From contig NZ_SMFY01000001.1 in assembly GCF_004339465.1 (NCBI RefSeq), forward strand, positions 1,364,001 to 1,428,000: a DNA stretch of 64,000 bases, read 5' to 3'. Under the pieces are notes generated by a model, which was not told where the DNA came from, ran no database searches, and was given only the letters and a program-made list of their open reading frames with translations. This stretch comes from Ancylobacter aquaticus (GTDB taxonomy: Bacteria > Pseudomonadota > Alphaproteobacteria > Rhizobiales > Xanthobacteraceae). Positions 37,006-47,288 of the stretch are shown here, piece by piece. Position 1 is the first letter of the stretch. Each line of letters begins with the position of its first letter. A program made the position numbers and the translations under genes.

Positions 37006-37899
37006 ATGGGAGTGACGTTCGCGATGAATTCGTGGGTCCGCAACGCTGCACGCCGGGCCGCCGGCATTGCCGGTGGGGTGCTCGGCATGCTGGCGCTGGC
37101 CTTTACCGGGGCCGCACTGGCGGGAACGGGACAGCCTTCGCCCTGGCAGATCAATCTTCAGGGGGCCGCCTCTCCTGTCATGGAGAGCATCCATTCTTTC
37201 CATTTCTTCCTGCTGGTGATCACTGTCGCGGTGGTGCTGCTGGTTCTGGCGCTGCTGATCGTGGTGATGGTGCGCTTCAACGAGAAGGCCAATCCGGTGC
37301 CTTCCCGCACGACGCATCACACCATGATCGAGGTGGCGTGGACCGTCGTGCCAGTGCTCATTCTGGTGGCGATCGCCATCCCCTCTTTCCGGCTGCTGTT
37401 CCTGCAGCTTGACCTGCCGAAGGCGGACCTCACCGTGAAGGTGACGGGCCACCAGTGGTACTGGTCCTACGAATATCCCGACAATGGCGCGTTCAGCTTC
37501 GACAGCCTGATGGTGGCGGAGGCGGACCTCAAGCCCGGCCAGCCGCGTCTGCTCGCGGTCGACAACGACGTGGTCGTGCCTGTGAACAAGGTGGTCCGCA
37601 TCCAGGTGACCGCCGCCGACGTGATCCACTCCTTCGCTCTCCCGTCCTTTGGCGTGAAGATCGACGCCCTGCCGGGCCGGCTGAACGAGAGCTGGTTCCA
37701 GGCGACCAAGGAGGGAATCTATTACGGCCAGTGCTCCGAGCTCTGCGGCAAGGACCACGCCTTCATGCCCATCGCCATCCGGGTGGTGAGCGAGGAAGAG
37801 TTCGCGAGCTGGGTCGAGACGGCGAAGCAGGAATTCGCCGGTGCTGCCGTGCCCGCGCGTGTGGCGCAGGGCGAAGTGGCGGGCGTCGCTGCCCGCTGA
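37006..37899 (+). CDS. coxB: Cytochrome c oxidase subunit II
   Basis: Subunit II of the aa3-type oxidase, accepting electrons from cytochrome c at the CuA centre. In 297 residues it has a signal/anchor segment, two transmembrane helices (FFLLVITVAVVLLVLALLIVV and the following VVPVLILVAIAIP) and a periplasmic cupredoxin domain with WYWSYEYP and the CuA ligands in GQCSELCGKDHAFM. The ATG at 37006 has GGGGA upstream; an internal ATG at 37024 is an alternative. It leads the oxidase operon. Confidence 0.96.
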   Translation: MGVTFAMNSWVRNAARRAAGIAGGVLGMLALAFTGAALAGTGQPSPWQINLQGAASPVMESIHSFHFFLLVITVAVVLLVLALLIVVMVRFNEKANPVPSRTTHHTMIEVAWTVVPVLILVAIAIPSFRLLFLQLDLPKADLTVKVTGHQWYWSYEYPDNGAFSFDSLMVAEADLKPGQPRLLAVDNDVVVPVNKVVRIQVTAADVIHSFALPSFGVKIDALPGRLNESWFQATKEGIYYGQCSELCGKDHAFMPIAIRVVSEEEFASWVETAKQEFAGAAVPARVAQGEVAGVAAR

Positions 37900-37930
37900 G
37901 AGTGCCGTTTCGGCGCATTGAAGTTTCTAA

Positions 37931-39556
<1,626 letters not shown>

Positions 39557-39580
39557 GCGGCCGGATACGGTGAGAGACGA

Positions 39581-39604
39581 TCCGGCGCGGTTCTCCGCGC
39601 CGGA
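39581..39604 (+). terminator. GC-rich hairpin after coxA (partial terminator or processing signal)
   Basis: TCCGGCGCGG and CCGCGCCGGA form a perfect ten-base-pair stem with a four-base loop 25 bases beyond the coxA stop. No T-run follows, so it may protect the coxBA message from 3' degradation rather than end transcription. Confidence 0.6.
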
Positions 39605-39682
39605 CGCGCAAAGGGGCGGAGCCGGCAACGGCCTGCCCCCGGGTTTCCGGGCCGGCTTCCTGCGGGGCCGCTGGCCAAGAGT

Positions 39683-39731
39683 GCATCGCCCCGGCGATGC
39701 CGGCAAAGAGAGCATCGCCCCATGGCGATGC
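39683..39731 (+). repeat. Two tandem hairpins in the ctaB leader
   Basis: GCATCGCC/GGCGATGC forms an eight-base-pair stem at 39683-39700 and the same arms recur at 39712-39731 with a different loop. The second hairpin ends two bases before the GGAG ribosome site of ctaB, so it could influence ctaB translation. Confidence 0.6.
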
Positions 39732-39744
39732 CGGAGTTAAGTGG

Positions 39745-40698
39745 ATGAGCGACATCGCCTCGCGCGACTTCGACCTGACCCCCGGTGAGCCGCGCGCGCC
39801 CGGCACGCCGTCCTATGCGTCGGTGGCCGACTATGTCGCGCTGCTGAAGCCGCGGGTTATGTCGCTGGTCATCTTCACCGCACTGGTCGGCATTGTCCGC
39901 GCGCCGGGCGAGGTGCACCCGGTTATCGCCTTCACCGCGCTGCTCTGCATCGCCATCGGTGCCGGCGCCTCGGGCGCGCTGAACATGTGGTGGGACGCCG
40001 ACATCGACGCGGTGATGACCCGTACCCGCCGCCGCCCGATCCCCGCAGGCCGGGTGACGCCGGGCGAGGCGCTGGCCTTCGGCATGACGCTCGCGGTCGG
40101 CTCGGTGCTGGTGCTCGGCCTGCTGGTCAATGAACTCGCCGCCGCGCTGCTCGCCTTTACCATCTTCTTCTACGCCGTCGTCTACACGATGTGGCTGAAG
40201 CGCTGGACGCCGCAGAACATCGTCATCGGCGGTGCGGCCGGCGCCTTCCCGCCCATGGTCGGCTGGGCAGCGGCCTCGGGCGGCATCGGGCTGGAGAGCC
40301 TGCTGCTTTTCCTCATCATCTTCTTCTGGACGCCGCCGCATTTCTGGGCGCTGGCGCTCTACAAGTCGGGCGACTATGCCCGCGCGGGCGTGCCCATGCT
40401 GCCCGTTGTCGCCGGTCCCAGCGAGACGCGGCGCCAGATCCTGCTCTACACGCTGCTGCTGGTGCCGCTGGCTATGTCGCCCTTCTTCCTCGGCATGGCC
40501 GGGCTGGGCTATGGCATCGTCTCGGGGCTCTCCGGCGCGCTGATGCTGCTGCTGGCCGTGCAGGTCTATCGCCGGCGCGAAGGCGCCCCGGCGGAGGTGG
40601 CCGCGCGGCGGCTGTTCGGCTTCTCGATCCTTTATCTTTTCCTGCTCTTCGCGGTCCTCCTCATCGAGGCGGTCGTGCCGGCCGGTTTCGGGCTGTGA
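39745..40698 (+). CDS. ctaB: Protoheme IX farnesyltransferase (heme O synthase)
   Basis: Membrane prenyltransferase that converts heme B to heme O, the first step to heme A for the oxidase. It has 317 residues with multiple membrane helices. The polyprenyl-diphosphate site is [20 protein letters not shown], typical of UbiA-family enzymes, and [10 protein letters not shown] is the CtaB-type second motif. The start at MSDIASRD (39745) has a GGAG ribosome site; the frame remains open to 39697. Confidence 0.95.
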   Translation: MSDIASRDFDLTPGEPRAPGTPSYASVADYVALLKPRVMSLVIFTALVGIVRAPGEVHPVIAFTALLCIAIGAGASGALNMWWDADIDAVMTRTRRRPIPAGRVTPGEALAFGMTLAVGSVLVLGLLVNELAAALLAFTIFFYAVVYTMWLKRWTPQNIVIGGAAGAFPPMVGWAAASGGIGLESLLLFLIIFFWTPPHFWALALYKSGDYARAGVPMLPVVAGPSETRRQILLYTLLLVPLAMSPFFLGMAGLGYGIVSGLSGALMLLLAVQVYRRREGAPAEVAARRLFGFSILYLFLLFAVLLIEAVVPAGFGL

Positions 40699-40720
40699 GC
40701 GCATGGCGGCGAGGGTTGGA

Positions 40721-40903
40721 ATGAGCGACGACAACAAGAGGCCCGGTCAGGAACCCGAGGGCGTGGTGCTGACCGAGGAGCAGAAGCGGAGCCGGCGCGC
40801 CCGCTCGGTCGCCATCGCGGTGGTGCTGGCGGCGCTGTGTGTACTGTTTTACGTCGTCACCATCGTCAAGCTCGGCCCTGCCGTGCTTGTCCGGCCGCTG
40901 TGA
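40721..40903 (+). CDS. CoxF-type small membrane protein
   Basis: A 60-residue single-pass protein with a charged N-terminus ([14 protein letters not shown]) and one helix ([23 protein letters not shown]). Small proteins of this type sit between ctaB and ctaG in Hyphomicrobiales oxidase operons and are called CoxF; their function is not defined. The start at 40721 follows GAGGGTTGGA, and it ends seven bases before ctaG. Confidence 0.82.
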   Translation: MSDDNKRPGQEPEGVVLTEEQKRSRRARSVAIAVVLAALCVLFYVVTIVKLGPAVLVRPL

Positions 40904-40910
40904 GGTTGCC

Positions 40911-41531
40911 ATGGCAGCAGAACGCGAAAACCCGGTCGACGCTCCCGCGCAGGCGGCCCGGCGCCGCGCCCGCAACCACCGCACGGTGGCGCTGAGCTGC
41001 GCCGCCTTCGTCGCCGTCATGACGGGCGCGGCCTTTGCCGCCGTGCCGCTCTACCAGATGTTTTGCCAGGTCACGGGTTTCGGCGGTGCCACACGGGTGG
41101 CGCAGGCGGCTCCGGGCGTCCCGCTGGAGCGCCGCGTGGAGGTGCGTTTCGACGCCAACACCGCCCCCGGCCTCGACTGGAGCTTCACGCCCGAGCTGCG
41201 CTCGGTGGAGGTGCGGGTGGGCGAAACCAAGCTCGCCTATTACCGCGTGCATAACCGCAGTTCCCAGCCGGTCACGGCGTCGGCGACCTACAACGTCACG
41301 CCGACCCAGTCCGGCTACCACTTTGCCAAGATGCAGTGCTTCTGCTTCACCGACCAGACGCTGCAGCCCGGCGAAACGCTCGACATGCCGGTCGTCTTCT
41401 TCGTCGATCCCGCCTTTGCCGAGGATCCGGAGATGAAGGGCGTGAAGACCATAACCCTTTCCTATACCTTCTTCCCCAAGGCGGCCCCGCTCGCCGCCGG
41501 CGCGACGAAGGACGGAAAGGCCCCCCTTTAA
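40911..41531 (+). CDS. ctaG: Cytochrome c oxidase assembly protein CtaG (Cox11), CuB chaperone
   Basis: Delivers copper to the CuB site of subunit I. It has 206 residues, with one N-terminal transmembrane helix (VALSCAAFVAVMTGAAFAAVP), PLYQMFCQVTGFGG just after it and a periplasmic immunoglobulin-like domain carrying the copper-binding KMQCFCF. The start at 40911 has GAGG upstream. It lies inside the cox operon between coxF and coxC. Confidence 0.95.
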   Translation: MAAERENPVDAPAQAARRRARNHRTVALSCAAFVAVMTGAAFAAVPLYQMFCQVTGFGGATRVAQAAPGVPLERRVEVRFDANTAPGLDWSFTPELRSVEVRVGETKLAYYRVHNRSSQPVTASATYNVTPTQSGYHFAKMQCFCFTDQTLQPGETLDMPVVFFVDPAFAEDPEMKGVKTITLSYTFFPKAAPLAAGATKDGKAPL

Positions 41532-41603
41532 GCGGGCGGAACGCCACATTGCGGCCGCTCAGAAGGCCCGCTAGAGAAGCAGACGGAACGGAGAGCGCGA
41601 CCC

Positions 41604-42440
41604 ATGGCCGAGGCCCACGCCAAACATCACGACTACCACCTCGTCGATCCGAGCCCGTGGCCGGCCGTCGCTTCGGTTTTCGCCTTCATCCTCGCCGTCG
41701 GCGCGGTGTTCTGGATGCATGGCCAGATGACCTCGCTGGTGATGATCGTCGGCCTGCTCGGCGTCATCTACACCATGGCCGTGTGGTGGCGGGACATCAT
41801 CCGAGAGGGTGAGCACGAGCACGCGCACACTCCGGTTGTGCAGCTTCACCTGCGCTACGGCATGATCCTGTTCATCGCCTCCGAGGTGATGTTCTTCGTC
41901 GCCTGGTTCTGGGCCTTCTTCGATGCCTCGCTGTTCGTCGGCGAGGAGATCAACTTCGCCCGCGCCGGCGTCACCGGCGGCGTCTGGCCGCCCACCGGCA
42001 TCGAAACCTTCGATCCCTGGCACCTGCCGCTGCTCAACACGCTGATCCTGCTCACTTCCGGCACCACGCTGACCTGGGCGCACCACGCCTTGGTGCACGG
42101 CGACCGCCAAAGCGCGAAATGGGGCCTGTGGCTGACCGTCGGCCTCGGCGTCATCTTCTCGCTGCTGCAGGGCTTCGAGTACAGTCACGCGGAATTTGCC
42201 TTCTCCGGCAACATCTATGGCGCCACCTTCTTCATGGCGACCGGCTTTCATGGCTTCCACGTCATCGTCGGCACCATTTTCCTGGCGGTGTGCCTTGGCC
42301 GGCTTTATGCGGGGCATTTCACCCCGACCCACCATTTCGGCTTCGAGGCGGCAGCCTGGTACTGGCACTTCGTCGACGTGGTGTGGCTGTTCCTGTTCAC
42401 CTTCATCTATGTCTGGGGCAGTGCCGGCGCGCCGCACTGA
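41604..42440 (+). CDS. coxC: Cytochrome c oxidase subunit III
   Basis: Third core subunit of the aa3 oxidase, 278 residues and seven predicted helices. Typical segments are DPSPWP near the start, SEVMFFVAWFWAFF with the conserved Glu, GVWPPTGIETFDPW, the TGFHGFHVIVG motif and a C-terminal WYWHFVDVVWLFLF. The ribosome site is GGAGA. A T-tailed hairpin follows the stop. Confidence 0.97.
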   Translation: MAEAHAKHHDYHLVDPSPWPAVASVFAFILAVGAVFWMHGQMTSLVMIVGLLGVIYTMAVWWRDIIREGEHEHAHTPVVQLHLRYGMILFIASEVMFFVAWFWAFFDASLFVGEEINFARAGVTGGVWPPTGIETFDPWHLPLLNTLILLTSGTTLTWAHHALVHGDRQSAKWGLWLTVGLGVIFSLLQGFEYSHAEFAFSGNIYGATFFMATGFHGFHVIVGTIFLAVCLGRLYAGHFTPTHHFGFEAAAWYWHFVDVVWLFLFTFIYVWGSAGAPH

Positions 42441-42461
42441 ACCGGCTGATCATTTCTGCGA

Positions 42462-42486
42462 GGGGCGGCTTCCGGCCGCCCCTTTT
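42462..42486 (+). terminator. Intrinsic terminator after coxC
   Basis: GGGGCGGC and GCCGCCCC form an eight-base-pair stem with a five-base loop followed by TTTT, 22 bases after the coxC stop. It may be partial, because the DUF983 and SURF1 genes continue the locus in the same direction. Confidence 0.75.
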
Positions 42487-42546
42487 GCGTTCTCAGGGCG
42501 ACAAAGGCCCCTGTCGCGACGTTCCGCGAGGAAGTAGAAGCCGGCC

Positions 42547-42933
42547 ATGGACCTGCAACCTTTCGACCACGGCGTTTCGCCCTATGCGGCCGGCCTTGGC
42601 TGCCGTTGCCCGCGTTGCGGGCGCGGGCGGCTCTTCAACGGCTTTCTCACCGTGGCGCCCTCCTGCAGCGAATGCGGGCTGGACTACAGTTTCGATGATT
42701 CAGGTGACGGGCCAGTGGTGTTCATCATCCTCGCCGCCGGCGCGCTGGTGGTCGGGCTCGCCCTGTGGGTCGAGCTGACCTGGCAGCCGCCCTTCTGGTT
42801 GCATGCGCTCCTGTGGACGCCGCTCGTGCTGGTCTCCACGCTCGGCCTGCTGCGGCCGCTCAAGGCGACGCTGATCGCCCTTCAATATTCCAAGCGGGCG
42901 CAGGAAGGCCGGCTCGACAAGGGGGATGCGTGA
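42547..42933 (+). CDS. DUF983 membrane protein
   Basis: A 128-residue protein with an N-terminal zinc-ribbon-like set of cysteines (CRCPRCGRGRLF, then CSECGLDY) and two membrane helices (VFIILAAGALVVGLALWV and LHALLWTPLVLVSTLGLL). This family recurs between coxC and SURF1 in alphaproteobacteria and is presumed to help oxidase assembly. Its stop overlaps the SURF1 start as GTGA. Confidence 0.88.
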   Translation: MDLQPFDHGVSPYAAGLGCRCPRCGRGRLFNGFLTVAPSCSECGLDYSFDDSGDGPVVFIILAAGALVVGLALWVELTWQPPFWLHALLWTPLVLVSTLGLLRPLKATLIALQYSKRAQEGRLDKGDA

Positions 42934-43673
42934 ACGAGCAAGCCCCCTTCTGGCGCCGGCTTCTTCCCGCCGCCATCGCCACGCTTGCGGCCTTCGCCGT
43001 GCTGGTCGGCCTCGGCGTCTGGCAGCTGGAGCGCCTCGCCTGGAAGGAGAGCCTCGTCGCGCAGGTGGAGGCGCGCATCCACCATGCGCCGGTTGCCCTG
43101 CCGCCGGAGGCAGACTGGGGCGAGATCGACTTCGCCAGGGACGAGTATCGCCGCGTCACGACGCAGGGGCGGTTCCGCCACGATCTTGAAGTGCAGGTCT
43201 ATGCGCTGGTGGACCAGGAGCCGGATGGCTCGGGCGGGCCGGGCTACTGGGTGGTGACGCCGCTCGGGCTGCCCGATGGCTCCTTCGTGCTGGTCAATCG
43301 CGGCTTCGTGCCACTGGAGCGCAAGGACCCGGCGACCCGCCTTGAGGGGCAGGTGGACGGGCTTGTCACCGTCACCGGCCTGCTACGCCTGCCGGAAGAG
43401 GCGGCGCTGTTCACCCCGGCCAACGATGCCGCCACCGACAGCTGGTATGTGCGCGACCCCGAGGCGATCGCCAGTGCGAAGGAACTGGTACGGGTGGCGC
43501 CCTTCCTCATCGACGCGGATGCGAGCCCCAATCCCGGCGGTCTGCCGCGCGGCGGGCTGACGCGGATCGCGTTTCCCAACCGGCATCTCGAATATGCGCT
43601 GACCTGGTTCGGCCTCGCGGCCTCGCTGCTCGGCGTGTTCGTCGCTTTTGCCTGGGGTCGGCGGCGGCGCTGA
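42930..43673 (+). CDS. SURF1-family oxidase assembly protein
   Basis: Assembly factor linked to heme A insertion into subunit I. It has 247 residues with the family topology: an N-terminal helix (LPAAIATLAAFAVLVGLGVWQLERL with the conserved GxWQ), a periplasmic domain (YWVVTPLGLPDGSFVLVNRGFVP) and a C-terminal helix preceded by NRHLEYALTWFGLA. The GTG start at 42930 has a GGGGGAT ribosome site and overlaps the preceding stop, so the longer open frame is not used. Confidence 0.94.
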   Translation: MNEQAPFWRRLLPAAIATLAAFAVLVGLGVWQLERLAWKESLVAQVEARIHHAPVALPPEADWGEIDFARDEYRRVTTQGRFRHDLEVQVYALVDQEPDGSGGPGYWVVTPLGLPDGSFVLVNRGFVPLERKDPATRLEGQVDGLVTVTGLLRLPEEAALFTPANDAATDSWYVRDPEAIASAKELVRVAPFLIDADASPNPGGLPRGGLTRIAFPNRHLEYALTWFGLAASLLGVFVAFAWGRRRR

Positions 43674-43751
43674 GCAGGTGGGGCAAGCGCTTGCTTGCGC
43701 CGGGCCGCCCCCGCCACTAGTTTGCGGCCACTTTCTCCAGCGGAGGCGCGC

Positions 43752-45161
43752 GTGCGCTACATCTCGACCCGCGGCGAGGCTCCCGTGCTCGCCTTTTCCG
43801 ATGCCCTGCTCGCCGGACTGGCGCGCGATGGCGGCCTGTATGTGCCTGAAGCCTTCCCGGTCCTCGCCCCGCAGGAGATGTCCGCTCTGGCGGGCCATAG
43901 CTATGCCAGGGTGGCGGGGCGGGTGATCGCGCCTTTCGTCGATTCCATCTTCACGCCCGACGTGCTCGCGCCGATGCTGGAGGAGGCCTATGCCGGCTTC
44001 CGCCATCCCGCCACCACGCCGCTGGTGCAGATCGCCCCGAACCGCTTCGTGCTGGAGCTGTTCCACGGCCCCACGCTCGCCTTCAAGGACGTGGCGATGC
44101 AGCTGCTGGGCCGGATGATGGACCATGTGCTGGCCGCCCGCGACCAGCACGCCACCATTGTCGGCGCCACCTCCGGCGACACCGGCAGCGCGGCGATCGA
44201 GGCGTTTCGCGGCAGCAACCGGACCGATGTGTTCATCCTCTACCCCGCCGGGCGCGTCTCCGAAGTGCAGCGCCGGCAGATGACGGCGGTGCCGGACGCT
44301 AATGTCCACGCCATCGCCATCGACGGTACGTTCGACGATTGCCAGGCGCATGTGAAGGCGATGTTCAACCATCACGCCTTCCGCGACCGGCAGCGGCTGG
44401 CGGGTGTGAACTCGATCAACTGGGCCCGTATCGTCTCGCAGGTGGTGTATTATTTTGTCGCCGGCGTGGCGCTGGGCGCGCCGCACCGCAAGGTGTCCTT
44501 CGTGGTGCCGACCGGCAATTTCGGCGACGTGCTCGCCGGCTACGTTGCCAAGCGCATGGGGCTGCCGATCGACCGGCTGGTGGTGGCGACCAATGTGAAC
44601 GACATTCTCGCCCGCACCATGGAAACCGGGCGCTACGAGGTGACGGGCGTGCGCCCTTCCTCCTCGCCGTCAATGGACATCGAGGTGTCGTCCAATTTCG
44701 AGCGCGTGCTGTTCGAGGCGCTGGACCGCGACGCCGGCGCGCTGCGCGGATTGATGGCGTCGCTGGGGCAGGCAGGTGCCTTCTCGCCGCCCACATCAGC
44801 CATGGAGGCGCTGCGGGCTGATTTCGACGCCGGACGTGCGAGCGAAGCGCAGACAGCCGAGACCATCGCCCGGGTGCGGGCCGAGACCGGCTACCTGCTC
44901 GACCCGCACACGGCGGTCGCGGTCTCGGTGGCCGAGCGCGTCGCTCATGACCCGCATGTGCCGCAGGTGGTGCTGGCCACGGCCCATCCTGCCAAGTTCC
45001 CCGACGCGGTGGAGCGGGCCTGCGGCGAGCGGCCGGCGCTGCCGCCGCACCTCGCCGACCTGATGGAGCGGCCGGAACGCTTGCCGACGCTGCCCAACGA
45101 CATCACGGCCATCGAAGCCTATATCGCCCGGCACGCCCGGGCCTCGGAGACGCCCGCTTGA
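43752..45161 (+). CDS. thrC: Threonine synthase
   Basis: PLP-dependent enzyme converting O-phosphohomoserine to threonine, 469 residues. The long N-terminal domain (RYISTRGEAPVLAFSDALLAGLARDGG) identifies the proteobacterial form. The PLP lysine is in HGPTLAFKDVAMQ, and GATSGDTGSAAIEAF plus VPTGNFGDVLAGY form the phosphate and cofactor loops. The GTG at 43752 has an ideal GGAGG six bases upstream. Its TGA overlaps the TTG start of the peptidase gene. Confidence 0.95.
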   Translation: MRYISTRGEAPVLAFSDALLAGLARDGGLYVPEAFPVLAPQEMSALAGHSYARVAGRVIAPFVDSIFTPDVLAPMLEEAYAGFRHPATTPLVQIAPNRFVLELFHGPTLAFKDVAMQLLGRMMDHVLAARDQHATIVGATSGDTGSAAIEAFRGSNRTDVFILYPAGRVSEVQRRQMTAVPDANVHAIAIDGTFDDCQAHVKAMFNHHAFRDRQRLAGVNSINWARIVSQVVYYFVAGVALGAPHRKVSFVVPTGNFGDVLAGYVAKRMGLPIDRLVVATNVNDILARTMETGRYEVTGVRPSSSPSMDIEVSSNFERVLFEALDRDAGALRGLMASLGQAGAFSPPTSAMEALRADFDAGRASEAQTAETIARVRAETGYLLDPHTAVAVSVAERVAHDPHVPQVVLATAHPAKFPDAVERACGERPALPPHLADLMERPERLPTLPNDITAIEAYIARHARASETPA

Positions 45162-46444
45162 CCAAGGACCTTCCCGCCGGCCCGCGCATCACCACGCTCG
45201 ACAACGGCGTCACCGTCGTCTCCGATTCCATGCCGCATCTGGCGACCACCTCTCTCGGGATTTGGGTAGGGGCGGGGGCGCGCGACGAGGCCGATGACGA
45301 ACACGGCATTTCGCATTTGCTGGAGCACATGGCGTTCAAGGGCACGCGCCGGCGCTCGGCGCGGGGCATCGCCGAGGAGATCGAGGCGGTCGGCGGCGAC
45401 ATCAACGCCGCCACCAGCGTCGAGCACACCTCCTACAACGCCCGCGTGCTGGGCGAGGACATGCCGCTGGCGCTTGACGTGCTCGCCGATATTCTCGCCG
45501 AGCCCGCCTTCGACCCGGAGGAGCTGGCGCGCGAGCACAATGTGATCGAGCAGGAGATCGGCGCTTCCCTCGATACGCCCGACGATCTGGTGTTCGACCT
45601 GTTCCAGGAGCGCGCCTTCCCCGGCCAGCCGATCGGCCGCTCGATTCTCGGCACGCCGGAAAGCGTGCGCTCCTTCGGGCCTGAGAAATTGGGCACCTAT
45701 CTCGGGCGCAATTACCGCGCGCCGAAGATGATCGTCGCGGCGGCGGGCGCTGTTTCGCACGAGGCGCTGGTGGCCGAGGCGGAGAAGCGTGTGGCGAGCT
45801 TTCCCCGCGCCGACAAGCCCGAGGCGGTCCCGGCGCGCTATGAGGGCGGGGTGGAAATCGGCGGCGGGCGGGAGCTTGAGCAGGCGCATCTGCTGATCGG
45901 CCTGCCGGGGCTTTCCTATCGCGACCCCGGCATCCACGCGCTCCAGGTGTTCACCAATGTGCTCGGCGGGGGCATGTCGTCCCGGCTGTTCCAGGAAGTG
46001 CGCGAGGCGCGCGGCCTCTGCTATGCCGTGTATTCCTTCCACTGGGGCTACGCCGATACCGGCCTGTTCGGCGTCTATGCCGGCACCGATGGCGGCGATG
46101 TCGGCGAACTGGTCGACGTGGCGGTGGACCAGATTCTCGCCACCGTCGACAGCATGAACGAGGCCGAGCTGTCCCGTTCCAAGGCGCAGGCTAAGGTCGG
46201 GCTGCTGGCGGCGCTGGAGAGTTCCGGCGCCCGGGCGGACCAGCTGGCGCGGCAGATGCTCGCCTTCGGGCGGCCAATCGCGCTGGAGGAAATCGTCGCC
46301 AAAGTGGAGGCGGTGACGCTGGATGACGCTCGCGCGGCGGGAAAAGCGCTGATCGGGCGGGGGCGACCGACCTTCACGGCGCTTGGCCCGGGAAAATCAC
46401 TTGAATCGGCGGCGCGCATCGCGGAACGTCTCAGCGCACCCTAA
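45158..46444 (+). CDS. M16-family zinc metallopeptidase
   Basis: Mitochondrial-processing-peptidase-like protease of 428 residues. The inverted zinc motif HxxEH is in HGISHLLEHMAFKG, with the third ligand Glu in EHNVIEQEIGA about 75 residues later. The C-terminal half has the R/Y pair region (GGGMSSRLFQEVREARGLCYAVYS). It starts with TTG in a TTGA overlap with thrC, so translation is probably coupled. This pairing with thrC is common in alphaproteobacteria. Confidence 0.93.
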   Translation: MTKDLPAGPRITTLDNGVTVVSDSMPHLATTSLGIWVGAGARDEADDEHGISHLLEHMAFKGTRRRSARGIAEEIEAVGGDINAATSVEHTSYNARVLGEDMPLALDVLADILAEPAFDPEELAREHNVIEQEIGASLDTPDDLVFDLFQERAFPGQPIGRSILGTPESVRSFGPEKLGTYLGRNYRAPKMIVAAAGAVSHEALVAEAEKRVASFPRADKPEAVPARYEGGVEIGGGRELEQAHLLIGLPGLSYRDPGIHALQVFTNVLGGGMSSRLFQEVREARGLCYAVYSFHWGYADTGLFGVYAGTDGGDVGELVDVAVDQILATVDSMNEAELSRSKAQAKVGLLAALESSGARADQLARQMLAFGRPIALEEIVAKVEAVTLDDARAAGKALIGRGRPTFTALGPGKSLESAARIAERLSAP

Positions 46445-46465
46445 CCGCCGCCCCGGCATCGCTCC

Positions 46466-47122
46466 ATGGCCCTGTTTCGCACCGTTTCCTGGCATGAGCC
46501 GCCCATGCTCGTCGAGGGTGAGACGGTGTTGCTGCGCATGCCGCAAATGGCGGACTTTGCCGCGTGGTCGAGCCTGCGCGAACAGAGCCGGGCGTTTCTC
46601 ACCCCGTGGGAACCAACGTGGCCGACCTATGACCTGACGCGCGGCTCGTTCCGGCGTCGCATGCGGCGTTATGCGCGCGATGTGCGCGAGGATGCGGCCT
46701 ACCCGTTCCTTGTCATCCGCCGCGCCGACCGGGCGCTGCTCGGCGGCCTGTCGCTGTCCAATGTCCGCCGGGGCGTGACCCAGACCGCGAGCCTCGGCTA
46801 CTGGATGGGCGCGCCCTTTGCCGGCAAGGGCTATATGAGCGCGGCCGTCCGCACCCTGCTGCCCTTCGCCCATAACACGCTCGGCCTGCGCCGTATCGAG
46901 GCGGCGTGCCTGCCCGACAACGCGCCCTCGATGCAGCTGCTCGAGGGCAGTGGCTTCCGGCGCGAAGGCTATGGCCGGGAATATCTCTGCATCAACGGCA
47001 CCTGGCAGGACCATGTGCTTTTTGCCCGGCTGGCGGGAGACCCGATCGCCCGCTGGGAGGGTTTCGAGACCGCCAGTTTGGTGCCGTTCAAAAGTGCAGA
47101 CGAGATGAGTGGCGGCGCCTAA
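46466..47122 (+). CDS. GNAT-family N-acetyltransferase (RimJ/RimL type)
   Basis: A 218-residue acetyltransferase with the acetyl-CoA site in GYWMGAPFAGKGYMSAAVRTLLPFAH and the RimJ-like C-terminal motif RIEAACLPDNAPSMQLLEGSGFRREGY. Relatives modify ribosomal protein N-termini or small molecules; the substrate here is unknown. It starts 21 bases after the peptidase gene and is likely the last gene of that operon. There is no clear ribosome site. Confidence 0.88.
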   Translation: MALFRTVSWHEPPMLVEGETVLLRMPQMADFAAWSSLREQSRAFLTPWEPTWPTYDLTRGSFRRRMRRYARDVREDAAYPFLVIRRADRALLGGLSLSNVRRGVTQTASLGYWMGAPFAGKGYMSAAVRTLLPFAHNTLGLRRIEAACLPDNAPSMQLLEGSGFRREGYGREYLCINGTWQDHVLFARLAGDPIARWEGFETASLVPFKSADEMSGGA

Positions 47123-47182
47123 TCTGGAATCTCTCAAAGCTGAACCAGCAAAGACTAGTCGATCACCTCACATGATCGGCAG

Positions 47183-47198
47183 ATTGGCATTTGCCAAT
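47183..47198. repeat. Perfect 16-base palindrome
   Basis: ATTGGCA-TT-TGCCAAT forms a perfect dyad about 90 bases before the bfd-like gene. It looks like an operator, but no matching regulator is adjacent. A role as a small transcript hairpin is also possible. Confidence 0.45.
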
Positions 47199-47243
47199 TG
47201 ACGGCCCACCGGAATAGCGCGAAAAGAGAAGACAAAGGCGATA

Positions 47244-47260
47244 TTTAGAATAATTCTAAA
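47244..47260. promoter_or_regulatory. Irr/ICE-type box ahead of the bfd-like gene
   Basis: TTTAGAA-TAA-TTCTAAA exactly fits the rhizobial iron control element (TTTAGAA-N3-TTCTAAA) bound by the Fur-family regulator Irr. It lies 28 bases before the bfd-like ATG, a position suited to repression when iron is scarce. Confidence 0.82.
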
Positions 47261-47288
47261 CGCCTTAAAGCTTCGGTTTCGCCTCGCG

